Shown here one piece after another: positions 1 to 9,028 of a stretch of 64,000 nucleotides of DNA (within the stretch, counting starts at the first letter, position 1; each line of letters starts with the position of its first letter). The stretch spans positions 1 through 64,000 of the forward strand of contig NZ_JACHWZ010000015.1 in assembly GCF_014191725.1 (NCBI RefSeq), in the 5' to 3' direction. This DNA is from Microbulbifer rhizosphaerae (GTDB lineage: Bacteria > Pseudomonadota > Gammaproteobacteria > Pseudomonadales > Cellvibrionaceae). The notes beneath the pieces are model-generated. The model was not told the origin of the DNA, made no database searches, and saw only the letters and a program-made list of their open reading frames with translations. The position numbers and the translations under genes were made by a program.

Positions 1-127
<127 letters not shown>

Positions 128-151
128 TTGGCCGGCTCCCCCTCTCCCTAA

Positions 152-177
152 CCCTCTCCCCCAAAAGGGGGAGAGGG
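152..177. repeat. CCCTCTCCC-type inverted repeat
   Basis: Perfect 11-bp arms CCCTCTCCCCC and GGGGGAGAGGG separated by AAAA. The same arms recur at 30501-30525, and related hairpins lie at 30648-30673 and 49316-49341. All are intergenic. Confidence 0.8.
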
Positions 178-268
178 GACTGTCGGGATGAGTAGTTACC
201 AATTAACAATGATCAACTAAACCACCGGCTTCACCATGGTCCACGGACCAATGATTACTGATCATTTT

Positions 269-1402
269 TCATTGACAATCCCCCGGCATACCCGCAATCC
301 ACTCGCGCAACAGCGCCACACCCTCCTCGTGTACCAGGCTCCGCCCCAACTCCGGCATCATCGCCCCCGGGTCGGTGGACTCCACTCGGAAACTCAGGAT
401 CGACTCTTCCGGGCGGCCGGGCACTACGGCAAAACGGCGGTTGCCGCTGCCGGTGCCGGCGGCCACTGGGGGCTTGCACAGCCCCAGGCGGCGCTGGTCC
501 TGTTCGGCCCTGTGCAGCATCAGCCCGGAGGTGTCCGCCGGACCCGCCGGGTTGTGGCAGTGGCCACAGTTGATGTCCAGGTAGGCGCGAGCGCGCTCCT
601 CGAGAGGGAAGCCGTTATCCGAGTAGCTGGCATTGCGCGGTATGGCGGCCAACTCCGGCAGTTCGCTGAGATAGCCGATCTGCTGCCAGTGCAATAACTG
701 GTTCTGCGCACCCTCGGCGTAACTGCCCAGTTTGTGGACGTACTCCTTGTTCAGGTGGCGCGCGCGCGGGCCCAGCGGGCGGATCGCCTTGTTGGTGTGA
801 TTGTCCGCGTGGCAGCCGGCGCACTGATTGGCATCCGGCACCACATAGGTGAAGGCATTGCTCCCGCCCTCCCCGCCCACCAGTTGCATGGGGATGGCAT
901 CGCCGGCGATTTCCAGTGTGGCTTGCGTCTGCCCCGCATTCCACACGTAGGGCAGTGCCTGCCAGCCGTCCTCGCGCTTCACCAGCAGGCGGGTTTCCAC
1001 CAGCCGCACTTTTTCCAGGTTCAGCCCTGAACGGGAAAAGTCCGCGCTGTAATCCGCGGTGCGCAACACCCCTCCGCCCCCGGCTTTCGGGTAATAAAAG
1101 GTCTTGCTCAGCACCGTGCCCATCGGGTAATCGAAGGCTTCCTCGGCGTAGCGGGCGGAGCTGCCCGCGGGCATCCACACGGTGCGCAGCTTGTGGGCGT
1201 AGTCGGTAAACAACTGGGTGTTCAGGTCGTAGGGAGTGACGCCGGCGTTGAGAGACAGCTCGCCGTCGATCACTTCCACGATATGCCAGTCGCTCAGCCG
1301 CTCCGGCACCGCATCGCGGCCGTGGATGGTCACCTGCTCGCGGGGCGCTTCGCACCCCGCGAGCGCCAGGGCCAGCACGCCACCCCAAAACAGCTTATGC
1401 AT
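269..1402 (-). CDS. SO2930-type diheme c-type cytochrome lipoprotein
   Basis: A 377-residue exported protein with two heme-binding CXXCH motifs, CAGCH near residues 194-198 and CGHCH near 279-283. The N-terminus is a lipoprotein signal ending LALAGC, with the lipid-carrying Cys at 17. I chose the ATG at 1400-1402 because it begins the signal peptide and overlaps the stop of the upstream gene by eight bases (ATGCATAA), which suggests translational coupling. The open frame continues upstream to 1453, but that extension would bury the signal. Known families place such a diheme cytochrome next to a parallel beta-helix protein, exactly as here. It is presumably a periplasmic or outer-membrane electron carrier; the redox partner is unknown. 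Confidence 0.85.
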   Translation of the reverse strand: MHKLFWGGVLALALAGCEAPREQVTIHGRDAVPERLSDWHIVEVIDGELSLNAGVTPYDLNTQLFTDYAHKLRTVWMPAGSSARYAEEAFDYPMGTVLSKTFYYPKAGGGGVLRTADYSADFSRSGLNLEKVRLVETRLLVKREDGWQALPYVWNAGQTQATLEIAGDAIPMQLVGGEGGSNAFTYVVPDANQCAGCHADNHTNKAIRPLGPRARHLNKEYVHKLGSYAEGAQNQLLHWQQIGYLSELPELAAIPRNASYSDNGFPLEERARAYLDINCGHCHNPAGPADTSGLMLHRAEQDQRRLGLCKPPVAAGTGSGNRRFAVVPGRPEESILSFRVESTDPGAMMPELGRSLVHEEGVALLREWIAGMPGDCQ

Positions 1403-2696
1403 CGGCGGCCTCGGCTTGTGCGATTTCATCCCCTTCGCCGGCCGGGCTGTCAAATTCCAGCACTATCTGTGGCAGTTTTTTCAGGCTGCAGCGGTGCGGG
1501 GTTATATCGGTGGAAATATTTTTGAAGTCATTGGCGGCGTCCACATTGACAATGCCCGCTTCTCCGTTGCCGACGCACACCCGGAGTTTCTCGGGCAGCT
1601 CGCCGTCCACCAATTTTTCCGGATTCACCACGCCGTCCCACAAAATATCCGGCAGGCTACCGCCCAGTCCGAATTTGGCCAGTTTCAGCGCCTTCAACTC
1701 CAGATGATCCGGGGACTTGCCGCCGCCGCTGAATTGGTTGTCGTAAATGTAGATGCCCTCGGGATAGGGGTCGAAATCATCCTGGGTGGATTTGTCGCTG
1801 TAGAAACCGGAGGTGTAATAACTGCTGACGATTATATTGGCGGTGTCGTTATCTGAAATTTCGTTGTCGAAGATTTCCACCAGGTCGTTGGAATTGATCA
1901 CCACACCCGAGCCGGCGGGAACCGCTGCCACCGGTGTGCCCTCGTGGCCGAAATTGTCGGTGTTGTTTTTGAACACCCGGTTATTGTAAACACGAGTGCT
2001 GTGGCCCGGCTGGGGCAGGTTGGGCATATTGAAAACCAGGATGCCGCCGGTGTTGTTGGTGGCCACATTGCCGTATACGTCGGCACCGATGGTATTTTCG
2101 ATTTCGATACCGGCCACGTTGTATTCGGCGCGGTTGTTGCGCACGATCACGTTGCGCGACTGGCCCACATAGATGCCCGCGTCGGAAGCGCCGATGGCCA
2201 CCGAACCCTCCACCAGGGTGTTCTTCGTCTGCACCGGGTAGATGCCGTAGGCTCCGTTGTCGGTGGATGGACCGTTGGTCCACTCCACCCGGACATTGCG
2301 AATAATAATATTCTCACCCTCGTTGACCTTGAGCCCATCGCCGATGGTGTCCTCTATGGCCAGGTCCTCGATGGTGAAATCGCTGGCATTCACCAACAGG
2401 CCCTCTGCTCCCTGAATCTGGTCCTTGAAGGAGAGAACGCTCTCGCTCATGCCCGCGCCGCGAATTGTTACTCCGTCCACGTTCAGGGACAGGCTGCGAT
2501 TGAGTTGGAAGCGGCCGGCGGGAATTTCGATCACGTCGCCCGACTGCGCGGAAATCAGCTGCTTGAGCAATTGTTTCTGGAAATCGGCGGAGGCCGACGG
2601 TTGTGACTGTTCGGTTTTCGCGGTGTCCGCATCCCTGGAACAGGCTACGGCCAGCACGGCCGCCAGGGCCACGCCAATATAAGCTGCGGTCTTCAT
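1395..2696 (-). CDS. Parallel beta-helix repeat lipoprotein
   Basis: A 433-residue protein with a lipoprotein signal (LAVAC, Cys near 19). It then has a long run of right-handed beta-helix turns rich in N-x-I/V-x-V patterns (for example GENIIIRNVRVEW and NTLVEGSVAIGASD), about residues 55-330, as in pectate-lyase-fold proteins. A good Shine-Dalgarno (AAGGAAAA) precedes the ATG. It is the first gene of a two-gene unit with the diheme cytochrome, which starts inside its last codons. Genes of this kind are known to co-occur, but the function of the pair is not established. A polysaccharide-binding or scaffold role is only a guess. Confidence 0.85.
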   Translation of the reverse strand: MKTAAYIGVALAAVLAVACSRDADTAKTEQSQPSASADFQKQLLKQLISAQSGDVIEIPAGRFQLNRSLSLNVDGVTIRGAGMSESVLSFKDQIQGAEGLLVNASDFTIEDLAIEDTIGDGLKVNEGENIIIRNVRVEWTNGPSTDNGAYGIYPVQTKNTLVEGSVAIGASDAGIYVGQSRNVIVRNNRAEYNVAGIEIENTIGADVYGNVATNNTGGILVFNMPNLPQPGHSTRVYNNRVFKNNTDNFGHEGTPVAAVPAGSGVVINSNDLVEIFDNEISDNDTANIIVSSYYTSGFYSDKSTQDDFDPYPEGIYIYDNQFSGGGKSPDHLELKALKLAKFGLGGSLPDILWDGVVNPEKLVDGELPEKLRVCVGNGEAGIVNVDAANDFKNISTDITPHRCSLKKLPQIVLEFDSPAGEGDEIAQAEAADA

Positions 2697-3059
2697 GATA
2701 GTTTTCCTTGCTGATTATTCGAGTTGTTCCGTCCGGCAGCGCAAGCCACCTCATAAACTACTGCGCGTGCGCCTGACGGCGTCCGGCGGTGCTGGTGCGC
2801 CAGCCCGGTCGGAATGCTCATGTACTACTTGTACACTCCGCTTCTTGCGCTCCGGCGGCCACCGCCAGGCACCCGCTCGCTACGTTTCTGAGACGGCTTC
2901 CAGATAGGTACGTTTGTACCAATTAAATCGCGAAAAAATTAGTGACTGCCAGTGAGTCGATGGTATCCAATCGACCGATGGCCAGCAAGCGGCCTTGCCG
3001 GAAGCTCCGGTGAGCTGTAGGGTCTGGGAAATAACAGGGACAGAATAGTTTCCGCAAAC
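2697..3059. other. Intergenic region, no gene recognised
   Basis: Between divergent genes. It must hold the promoters of the beta-helix/cytochrome pair and of the gene at 3060. The only structure I see is a short dyad TGTACTACTTGTACA at 2821-2835 inside an unusually GC-rich stretch. The open frames here resemble no protein I recognise. Confidence 0.5.
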
Positions 3060-3536
3060 ATGAATTTTATCCGCCTTGCCCCCGCACTCTCCGCCTGCCT
3101 TGCGGCCGCCGCAGCCGCAGAAACCCTGGAACTGGAAATCCGCACCGGGGAAAATAACTACCGGGCCCGGCAGGAGCTGGGTGAGACTTTCGAGTCATTC
3201 AATTCCGGCGCCATTCCCGGCGACCGGCCGCCGCGGGAATACCTGGCGATCCGCTGCGGCGGACCCTGGGGCGCCCTCAAGTACCGCGTCACTCTTCCCA
3301 GCGGGCCCGGCTACCAATTGCGCGCCAATAACGAACGGCTGCTGTTGCAAATATTGGAGCACTCGGTAATCAGCGAGGACCGGGCCATCGCCGCGATGAG
3401 TGTGCACTGCGTCGATACCGAACCGCGGCAGGTGGTGAAGTCACTGGTGGAAATTGAACTGGAAAGGGGCAGCCCTGCGGCGCAGCAGGTGCAACTGGCC
3501 AATGGCTATGTATTGGAATATCGCTATACGCCGTGA
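3060..3536 (+). CDS. Small exported protein of unknown function
   Basis: A 158-residue protein with a clear Sec signal peptide (hydrophobic residues 5-20, Ala-rich AAAAAA cleavage region). The mature part has a central segment typical of secreted beta-rich proteins (LAIRCGGPWGALKYRVTLP) and two cysteines. I recognise no family. It lies alone between a divergent gene and a REP-like palindrome, so it is probably monocistronic. Codon usage and GC content resemble the neighbours. Confidence 0.65.
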   Translation: MNFIRLAPALSACLAAAAAAETLELEIRTGENNYRARQELGETFESFNSGAIPGDRPPREYLAIRCGGPWGALKYRVTLPSGPGYQLRANNERLLLQILEHSVISEDRAIAAMSVHCVDTEPRQVVKSLVEIELERGSPAAQQVQLANGYVLEYRYTP

Positions 3537-3573
3537 TTTTTTTGGAACTGAAGTAGGAACCGGCACCATCACC

Positions 3574-3650
3574 CTGTAGGAGCGGCCGTAGGCCGCGATC
3601 TGCCTTGCTCCGTAGCACAAGCCGATCGCGGCCAACGGCCGCTCCTACAG
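3574..3650. repeat. REP-like palindrome (TGTAGGAGCGG family), copy A
   Basis: Outer arms CTGTAGGAGCGGCCG and its complement, with a second conserved GCGATC/GATCGC block and a variable centre. It lies between convergent genes. It resembles Pseudomonas-type REP elements and is one of seven clear copies in the window. Confidence 0.85.
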
Positions 3651-3676
3651 GGAGGGGAATTTTCGATCCCGATAAT

Positions 3677-4273
3677 TTAGTGAAATACCGGCGCGGAAAT
3701 AAAACTCCAGAAAAGCACCGTGCCCACCATCACCAGCACCGCCATCACCATGGATACAGTGACAATCGCGCTGGCGAACAGGAAGCCGCGCTCCTCGGAA
3801 ACCTCCATCACGATGGGAATACCCAGATACAGCAGGTACACCGCATAGGCCACCGCCAGGGTGGCGAGCAGGATATCCAGCCACAACAGCGGGTAGAAGC
3901 CGGCCGCACCGGCGATAAAGATGGGCGTTGCGGTAAAGCCGGCGACCACCATGCCCTTCATGGGATAGGTCCTGGCGCCGTAGGTTTTCGCCATCCAGTG
4001 AATAAAATAACCGATGGCCACCACCGCCAGCACCATGGTGCAGTAGAACACCGCCACCAGGGACAGGGCGCTGTCGCTGGTAATCCGCACCGGCTCCCCG
4101 CCGCCGATACTCCAGCCCACCCGGGTGGTGCCGAAATACCAGGCCAGCGCCGGCAGCAGCGCCAGCACGATCACATAGGGAATTTGCCGGCGGAGATTTT
4201 TCTCCGACAGGCTGCCGATTAGCTGCCACTGCCGACGCGGCTGTAGCAGCAGTCCGAACGTATGGTTCAACAT
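3677..4273 (-). CDS. Yip1-family integral membrane protein
   Basis: A 198-residue membrane protein with about five hydrophobic segments (near residues 33-50, 70-90, 108-130, 132-155 and 165-190). The pattern, including a conserved cytoplasmic start and the KTYGARTYPMKGM loop, matches the bacterial Yip1/YIP domain family; its molecular role is unknown. The start at 4273 is preferred because GAGGAAAACGGG lies just before that ATG. A longer open frame to 4318 has no ribosome site and adds a non-hydrophobic leader. Single gene. Confidence 0.75.
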   Translation of the reverse strand: MLNHTFGLLLQPRRQWQLIGSLSEKNLRRQIPYVIVLALLPALAWYFGTTRVGWSIGGGEPVRITSDSALSLVAVFYCTMVLAVVAIGYFIHWMAKTYGARTYPMKGMVVAGFTATPIFIAGAAGFYPLLWLDILLATLAVAYAVYLLYLGIPIVMEVSEERGFLFASAIVTVSMVMAVLVMVGTVLFWSFISAPVFH

Positions 4274-4533
4274 CCCGTTTTCCTCACTACACTGCAAGAA
4301 ACTCGGGAGAGTCCTCAATTGCTCAGTTTGATCTGGATACTGCTTGTCAAAGTGAGGAATACCGCTAAGAGGCCATTCCCAAAGCTCCAGTCTTTCTTAT
4401 TGTTGCACTTGTCGTTGTAACACTTGGGTCGCACAAGTCAACGATCGAAATTAAATTGGCGGGAAAGTTTTGTTCGCGTTTCCTCTGGAAACATTCTGCA
4501 GGGAAAAATTGATACCGATTACCCCGAGATCCG

Positions 4534-4572
4534 AAAAAATTCTTGTAGGAGCGGTCCGGCCGCTCCTACAAG
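4534..4572 (-). terminator. Rho-independent terminator of the aminotransferase gene, formed by a REP-like hairpin
   Basis: Perfect 13-bp arms CTTGTAGGAGCGG/CCGCTCCTACAAG at 4542-4572. On the minus strand they are followed by AATTTTTT. A short form of the REP-like repeat thus appears to serve as the intrinsic terminator just downstream of the gene ending at 4588. Confidence 0.7.
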
Positions 4573-4587
4573 GGGGGCGATCATTGG

Positions 4588-5664
4588 TCACTGGTCATTG
4601 ATATCGACCACTTCCACCGGCCGCATCCAGCCAAAGCGATCCTCCGCGCGCCCCTCCTGGATATCCAGCAGCGCCTCGCGCAGGCACACGGCCACCGGGC
4701 CGGGGACCGAGGAGAGGAGGTATTCCCCGTTGTCGTCCCCCAGAACGCTGATCGGGCTGACGATCGCCGCGGTGCCGCAGGCGAATGCCTCGCTGCAACT
4801 GCCGTCCCGCACCCGGGCGAGCAACTCTTCGATATCGATGTCCAGCTCGCGCACGGTGTAACCCAGTTCCCGGGCCAGGGTGATCAGCGAGTCCCGAGTG
4901 ACCCCTTCGAGGATCGAGCCGCTCAGGGCCGGCGTGTGCAGCTCGCCGTCGATCACCGCGAAGAAGTTCATGCCGGAGAGCTCGTCCACGGTACGCCGGT
5001 TGCCGGGGTTCAACCACAGGGACTGGTCGTAGCCCCGCTTCTTGAGCCTCGCGATGGAGAGCAGCGAGGCGGCGTAGTTGCCGCCCACTTTACTGTCGCC
5101 GGTGCCGCCCACCGCCGCGCGGGAGTCCTCCCGCTCCACCCACAGGCGCATATTGCCGGCGTGATAGGCCTCGGAGGGGCTGGCGATTACGTAGAACTCG
5201 TAGGAGGCACTGGCGGAAACCGACAGGTCCGGCTGGGTGCCCAGCAGGAACGGGCGCAGGTAGAGGGACTCACCACTGCTCGCCGGCACCAGGTTGGCGC
5301 AGTAGGCGGTCACCGTGCGCACGCCTTCCATAAATAGAGACTCCGGCACCGGCGGCATGCACAACCGCTCGGCGGAATGGGCCATGCGCGCGGCGTTGCG
5401 CTCCGGGCGGAACAGGCTGACCCCACCGTCCCGGGTGCGATAGGCTTTCATGCCCTCGAAACAGGACTGGGCGTAATGCAGCACCTTGGCCGCGGGGTCC
5501 AGCGCCAGCGGTCCGTAGGGCACCAGTTCGCCGGTGCTCCAGCAGCCGTCCTGGCAGCGGGCGCGAAACATCACCGGCGCCATCACGGTGCCGAAACCCA
5601 GCCGATCGGGTACTTCGAAGCCGCGCAGACAGCTGGCTACAGCGGGGTGAATTTCAATACTCAC
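4588..5664 (-). CDS. ilvE: Branched-chain amino acid aminotransferase
   Basis: A 358-residue fold-type IV PLP aminotransferase for Leu/Ile/Val. It has the type-II length (about 350 residues), the SCFEGMKAYR substrate-loop motif near 67-76, the PLP lysine K192 in GDSKVGGNYAAS, the DELSGMNFF segment, and the C-terminal AFACGTAAIVSPI PLP-phosphate loop. It starts with GTG, with AGGAG eight bases upstream. It is cytoplasmic and monocistronic, ending in a REP-derived terminator. Confidence 0.93.
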   Translation of the reverse strand: MSIEIHPAVASCLRGFEVPDRLGFGTVMAPVMFRARCQDGCWSTGELVPYGPLALDPAAKVLHYAQSCFEGMKAYRTRDGGVSLFRPERNAARMAHSAERLCMPPVPESLFMEGVRTVTAYCANLVPASSGESLYLRPFLLGTQPDLSVSASASYEFYVIASPSEAYHAGNMRLWVEREDSRAAVGGTGDSKVGGNYAASLLSIARLKKRGYDQSLWLNPGNRRTVDELSGMNFFAVIDGELHTPALSGSILEGVTRDSLITLARELGYTVRELDIDIEELLARVRDGSCSEAFACGTAAIVSPISVLGDDNGEYLLSSVPGPVAVCLREALLDIQEGRAEDRFGWMRPVEVVDINDQ

Positions 5665-6296
5665 TGACTATCTCCTGCTAACACACGGGCCGATTATGGC
5701 GCTTGCCGGGATCGAATCCAAATCCTCCACCCAAGGGAAGGGGGATTCGCGCACAACTCTGCAGATTATGACCAAATGGATTAGGACAGACATTGCGCAA
5801 TTCACTGAAATACCGGCAGCCGGCGAGCGGCGCCCACGGAAAAAAACTTTTTGTGATGCCGATCCATTTTTTTAACTGCGACACAAAATTACTGGCACCT
5901 GTTTCCTAATATCCGTGTATTGCCCGCGCCTTCCCCCCGCCGGGCTGCTACACCGAATAGGTGAACAGGACCTGATGCATCGGGCGCAACTGCCGCCACA
6001 ATCGCAAGTGACAAGCGCCCCTTGGCTATACTCATTTTTACGCACCCCCAGGCCGCCGCCGGCAGAAACGGGGCGCACTTTCACAGGTAATGGCGCCGCC
6101 TGGATCGGCGGGCCGGTAACCTGCCACCGGAAAGAACAATCACTCCGGGCACAGTCAGGGATTGTGCAAGAACCACACTTCAGGGAGAGAAAAATCCGCA
6201 CGGCCACAGCGCCCGAGCGGAATTCGTGCCCGCCTCTCCGCTCCCAACAGAGTGCGAGACGGGTGAAGTACAACATGGAACAGAAGTGGTTCAACC
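5665..6296. other. 630-bp gene-free leader upstream of the envelope cluster
   Basis: No convincing gene on either strand; the longest frames are low-complexity or contain improbable residues. The right half must contain the promoter and leader of the cluster starting at 6297. TTGGCTATACTC near 6022-6033 is a plausible -10 region, but I see no good -35. Confidence 0.45.
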
Positions 6297-7595
6297 GTGA
6301 CACAGACAGAAATCGGCAACAATTTTGCTATCGGCTTGATGTTTACAGCCACAGCTCTGCTGTGTGGTGACACCTACGCGGAAGAAGGCACAGCCACCGC
6401 CGTCGATTCCAAGGCTCCGCCCCCCGCTTATATCGAGGCCGCGTCGAAACCCCTGGAAACGCCCAGGCGACAGCTGCGCCCCTCGGAGGCGGTGGAGAAC
6501 TACCGCGCCCGCATTGAAGAACTGGAGGCGGAACAGGGTGCCTACGGCGCGGGCATCGATGAGCAGTTGCTGGGCCTGGCCACGGCGCTGCAGAAAGCCG
6601 GCGCTCACGAAGAGGCGATCGGGGAATTCCGCCGCGCCATGCTGATCAACCGGGTCAACGAGGGTCTCTACTCGCTGAATCAGGTGCCCATGATCGAGCG
6701 CATGATCAGCAGCCAGATCGCGCTGCAGCAATGGGAAGAAGCCAATGACAACCAGCAGTATCTCTTCTGGCTGCACGCGCGCAACTACGGGGAAAAGGAC
6801 CCCCGCATGCTGCCGGTCATCAACAACCTGAGCCGCTGGCACCTGCAGTCCTACGTAGAGGAAAAAGGGGCTACGCTGTTCGAGCACCTGATCAGCGCCA
6901 CCAACCTCTACACCCTGGCGGTGGATATCATCACCCAGAACTTCGGCGCCAACGACCTGCGCCTTGTGGAGGCCCTGCGCGGCCTCAAGGCCACCAACTA
7001 CTACCTGGCCACTTACAAGGGTGAGCCGCAGGAAGCGATAGTGGTGAACACCAGCTTTGGCGGAGGCAACGGCATGGACCCACAGAGATCCAAACTGGAT
7101 CACTACCGCATGAACAGTTTCAGCTCTGGCAAAAATGCCATTGCGCGCATCGTGGACGTCTACCAGAAAAACCCCCAGTCCCCTCCGGCGGCCTCCGCCA
7201 AGGCGAAGGTGGAACTGGGCGATTGGTATATGATGTTCAACAAATGGCATTCGGCGAAGAAAACCTACGGTGAGGCCTACCAGGCGCTGTGGGACAACGG
7301 CGCCACCAACCGGGAGATCGAGGATATTTTCGGTCGCCCCGCGGCGCTGCCGGCACTGCCGATACTGGAAGAGGACCGCGAAGCGCTGGCGCAGTCCTAC
7401 GTCACCGTCTCCTACGACGTGACCGCTTTCGGCAAGGTGCGCAATATCCGGGTACTGGATGCCAAGCCGGAAAACAGTGTGAGCATCCGTTCGCGGGTGC
7501 GCAATGTACTCAAGCGCGCAAAATTTCGTCCGCGCTTCGAAGACGGTGAACCGGTGGACACCACGGGCATAGTGCAGCGCTTCGTATTCGATTGA
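6297..7595 (+). CDS. TPR protein with C-terminal TonB-like domain
   Basis: A 432-residue exported protein: signal-like segment (residues 8-27), helical TPR-type repeats about 65-260, and a C-terminal domain about 360-432. That last domain follows the TonB/TolA C-terminal pattern (VTVSYDVTAFGKVRNIRVLD then VLKRAKFRPRFEDG). It starts with GTG; an out-of-frame ATG lies upstream. It is the first gene of the co-directional 6.3-19 kb cluster. TonB C-terminal domains contact outer-membrane proteins, and with a MotA/ExbB-type channel encoded downstream an energy-coupling role is possible but unproven. No TonB-type N-terminal anchor or Pro-rich spacer is visible. Confidence 0.7.
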   Translation: MTQTEIGNNFAIGLMFTATALLCGDTYAEEGTATAVDSKAPPPAYIEAASKPLETPRRQLRPSEAVENYRARIEELEAEQGAYGAGIDEQLLGLATALQKAGAHEEAIGEFRRAMLINRVNEGLYSLNQVPMIERMISSQIALQQWEEANDNQQYLFWLHARNYGEKDPRMLPVINNLSRWHLQSYVEEKGATLFEHLISATNLYTLAVDIITQNFGANDLRLVEALRGLKATNYYLATYKGEPQEAIVVNTSFGGGNGMDPQRSKLDHYRMNSFSSGKNAIARIVDVYQKNPQSPPAASAKAKVELGDWYMMFNKWHSAKKTYGEAYQALWDNGATNREIEDIFGRPAALPALPILEEDREALAQSYVTVSYDVTAFGKVRNIRVLDAKPENSVSIRSRVRNVLKRAKFRPRFEDGEPVDTTGIVQRFVFD

Positions 7596-7680
7596 AGCGG
7601 GAAAATGGCGTGGGAACGGACGGGAAGTTTCAACTCTGGATAACAGAAGCTGTCGAACATAAGGTGTAAACACAGCCCCG

Positions 7681-7770
7681 TGTAGGAGCGGCCGTTGGCC
7701 GCGATCGAACTCGCTACGAAGCTGGTCCGATCGCGGCCAACGGCGGATGGCCGCCCCGCCGTTCCTACAG
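7681..7770. repeat. REP-like palindrome, copy B
   Basis: TGTAGGAGCGGCCGTTGGCCGCGATCG on the left, with the complement on the right. The right arm has an insertion (GGATGGCCGCCCC), as in the copy at 51539. It lies inside the envelope cluster between the first two genes. Confidence 0.85.
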
Positions 7771-7811
7771 AAACCGGGCCAGCACCGGACACGCAGCTCG
7801 GGAGAGACACA

Positions 7812-9011
7812 ATGACACTACGGAAAGCAGTACTCGAAGAATTTGGCTGGCGCACGCTGGTCTCCGCTGTGGCGCTGAGCGCGGCGCTCGCAGGCTGCAA
7901 AAGCCAACAGACCCAATCGCAACCACCGGCACAGCCGTCGCAGTCCCAGTCGTCCTCCAGTTCTTCCTCCCAATCCCAGTCGAGCTCCTCCTCATCGAGC
8001 AGCTCCTCCAGCAATAGCCAGCCCTCGACCGCGAGCTCCGGCATGCCCTCGAGCAGTTCTTCCAGCAGTCCCAGTCAGGGCATGCCCAGCGTCACCGTCG
8101 ACAGCAACCGCCCCAGCATGGATCTGCCGAGCATCGAATCCGGCAGCGAGTCCAGCCAGCAGTCCAGCACCGCCTCAAACAGCGGTGAGAAATCGCAGCG
8201 CAGCCGCTCCGCCAGCGACAGCGGGCCCGACAGCACACGCAGCGGCGAGCGCTCCACACCGGTGTACAGCGAGTCCGACCAGCGCGCGGAGGAGAGCCGC
8301 ATGCCCCCGGACCCCTCCACCAACAGCGAGGGCGAGCCGCCGGACGAAGTCGACTTTTCCGAGGAGGAGCAGACCGCGTCCTCTTCCAGCTCCAGCAGTT
8401 CTTCCAGTAGTGCCTCATCCAGCAGCGCTTCCAACAGCGCGTCTTCCTCCAGCAGCGCCTCGGCCGGAGGTTCCTCCAGTGCCCAGGCCAGCGCCGGCAG
8501 CCCGGCGAGCGGCAGCGGCGCCCCCAATGAAGCGCCGGCCAGCTCCGCGGAGCGGGTCGCGGAACTGGAGGGCGAGTTCGATGCCACCATGGCCAGCTAC
8601 GACGGCATGATCCTGCGCTCGCGGGACTATGTGCGCAACCGCCCCGCCTCCCCCGAAGAGGAAGAGGAAGGCATGGATGAAGCGCCCCCCGGGGAATCCC
8701 TGGAGGACCTGATCGAATCCGCCGAAGCGGAAATCCCCGCGCCCCCCGGAGGCGGTGGCGAGGGCGGCAGCGGCCCGGAAATGAACAACTCCAGCGGCCA
8801 GGCCACCGGCCCCGGCCTGCCCACCGCCGGTCGCAAAGGCGAGTACGACCACAGCGGAACCACCCCGGTGGTGCCGGCGGACATTCCCCAAGGCGACGAC
8901 GACGATGTGGTGGCTCGCCAGATCCGCGAGGCGGCCACCCGCGAGTCGGACCCGGAATTGCGGGAAAAACTGTGGGAAGAATATCGAAAATATAAGAAAG
9001 CACAGAAGTGA
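7812..9011 (+). CDS. Polyserine-rich lipoprotein
   Basis: A 399-residue lipoprotein (LAGC, Cys 29). Residues 33-240 are dominated by Ser/Gln/Ala low complexity with repeated runs of Ser, like the polyserine linkers common in Saccharophagus and Microbulbifer exoproteins. The last third is ordered and acidic (RVAELEGEFDATMASYDG, then EEEEEGMDEAPPGESLEDL) and ends in a charged helix. An upstream in-frame ATG at 7695 lies inside a REP palindrome; the ATG at 7812 after GGAGAGACA begins the signal and is the real start. The Ser tract is probably a flexible spacer holding the C-terminal domain away from the membrane. No family recognised. Confidence 0.7.
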   Translation: MTLRKAVLEEFGWRTLVSAVALSAALAGCKSQQTQSQPPAQPSQSQSSSSSSSQSQSSSSSSSSSSSNSQPSTASSGMPSSSSSSSPSQGMPSVTVDSNRPSMDLPSIESGSESSQQSSTASNSGEKSQRSRSASDSGPDSTRSGERSTPVYSESDQRAEESRMPPDPSTNSEGEPPDEVDFSEEEQTASSSSSSSSSSSASSSSASNSASSSSSASAGGSSSAQASAGSPASGSGAPNEAPASSAERVAELEGEFDATMASYDGMILRSRDYVRNRPASPEEEEEGMDEAPPGESLEDLIESAEAEIPAPPGGGGEGGSGPEMNNSSGQATGPGLPTAGRKGEYDHSGTTPVVPADIPQGDDDDVVARQIREAATRESDPELREKLWEEYRKYKKAQK

Positions 9012-9028
9012 CAACGGAGGAAGTCGGT

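Noticed and set aside
5872..6370. Possible small genes in the 5.7-6.3 kb gap
   Set aside because: Low-complexity translations, no ribosome sites, overlapping both strands.
7695..7811. Upstream start for the polyserine lipoprotein
   Set aside because: It lies in a REP palindrome and would bury the signal peptide.
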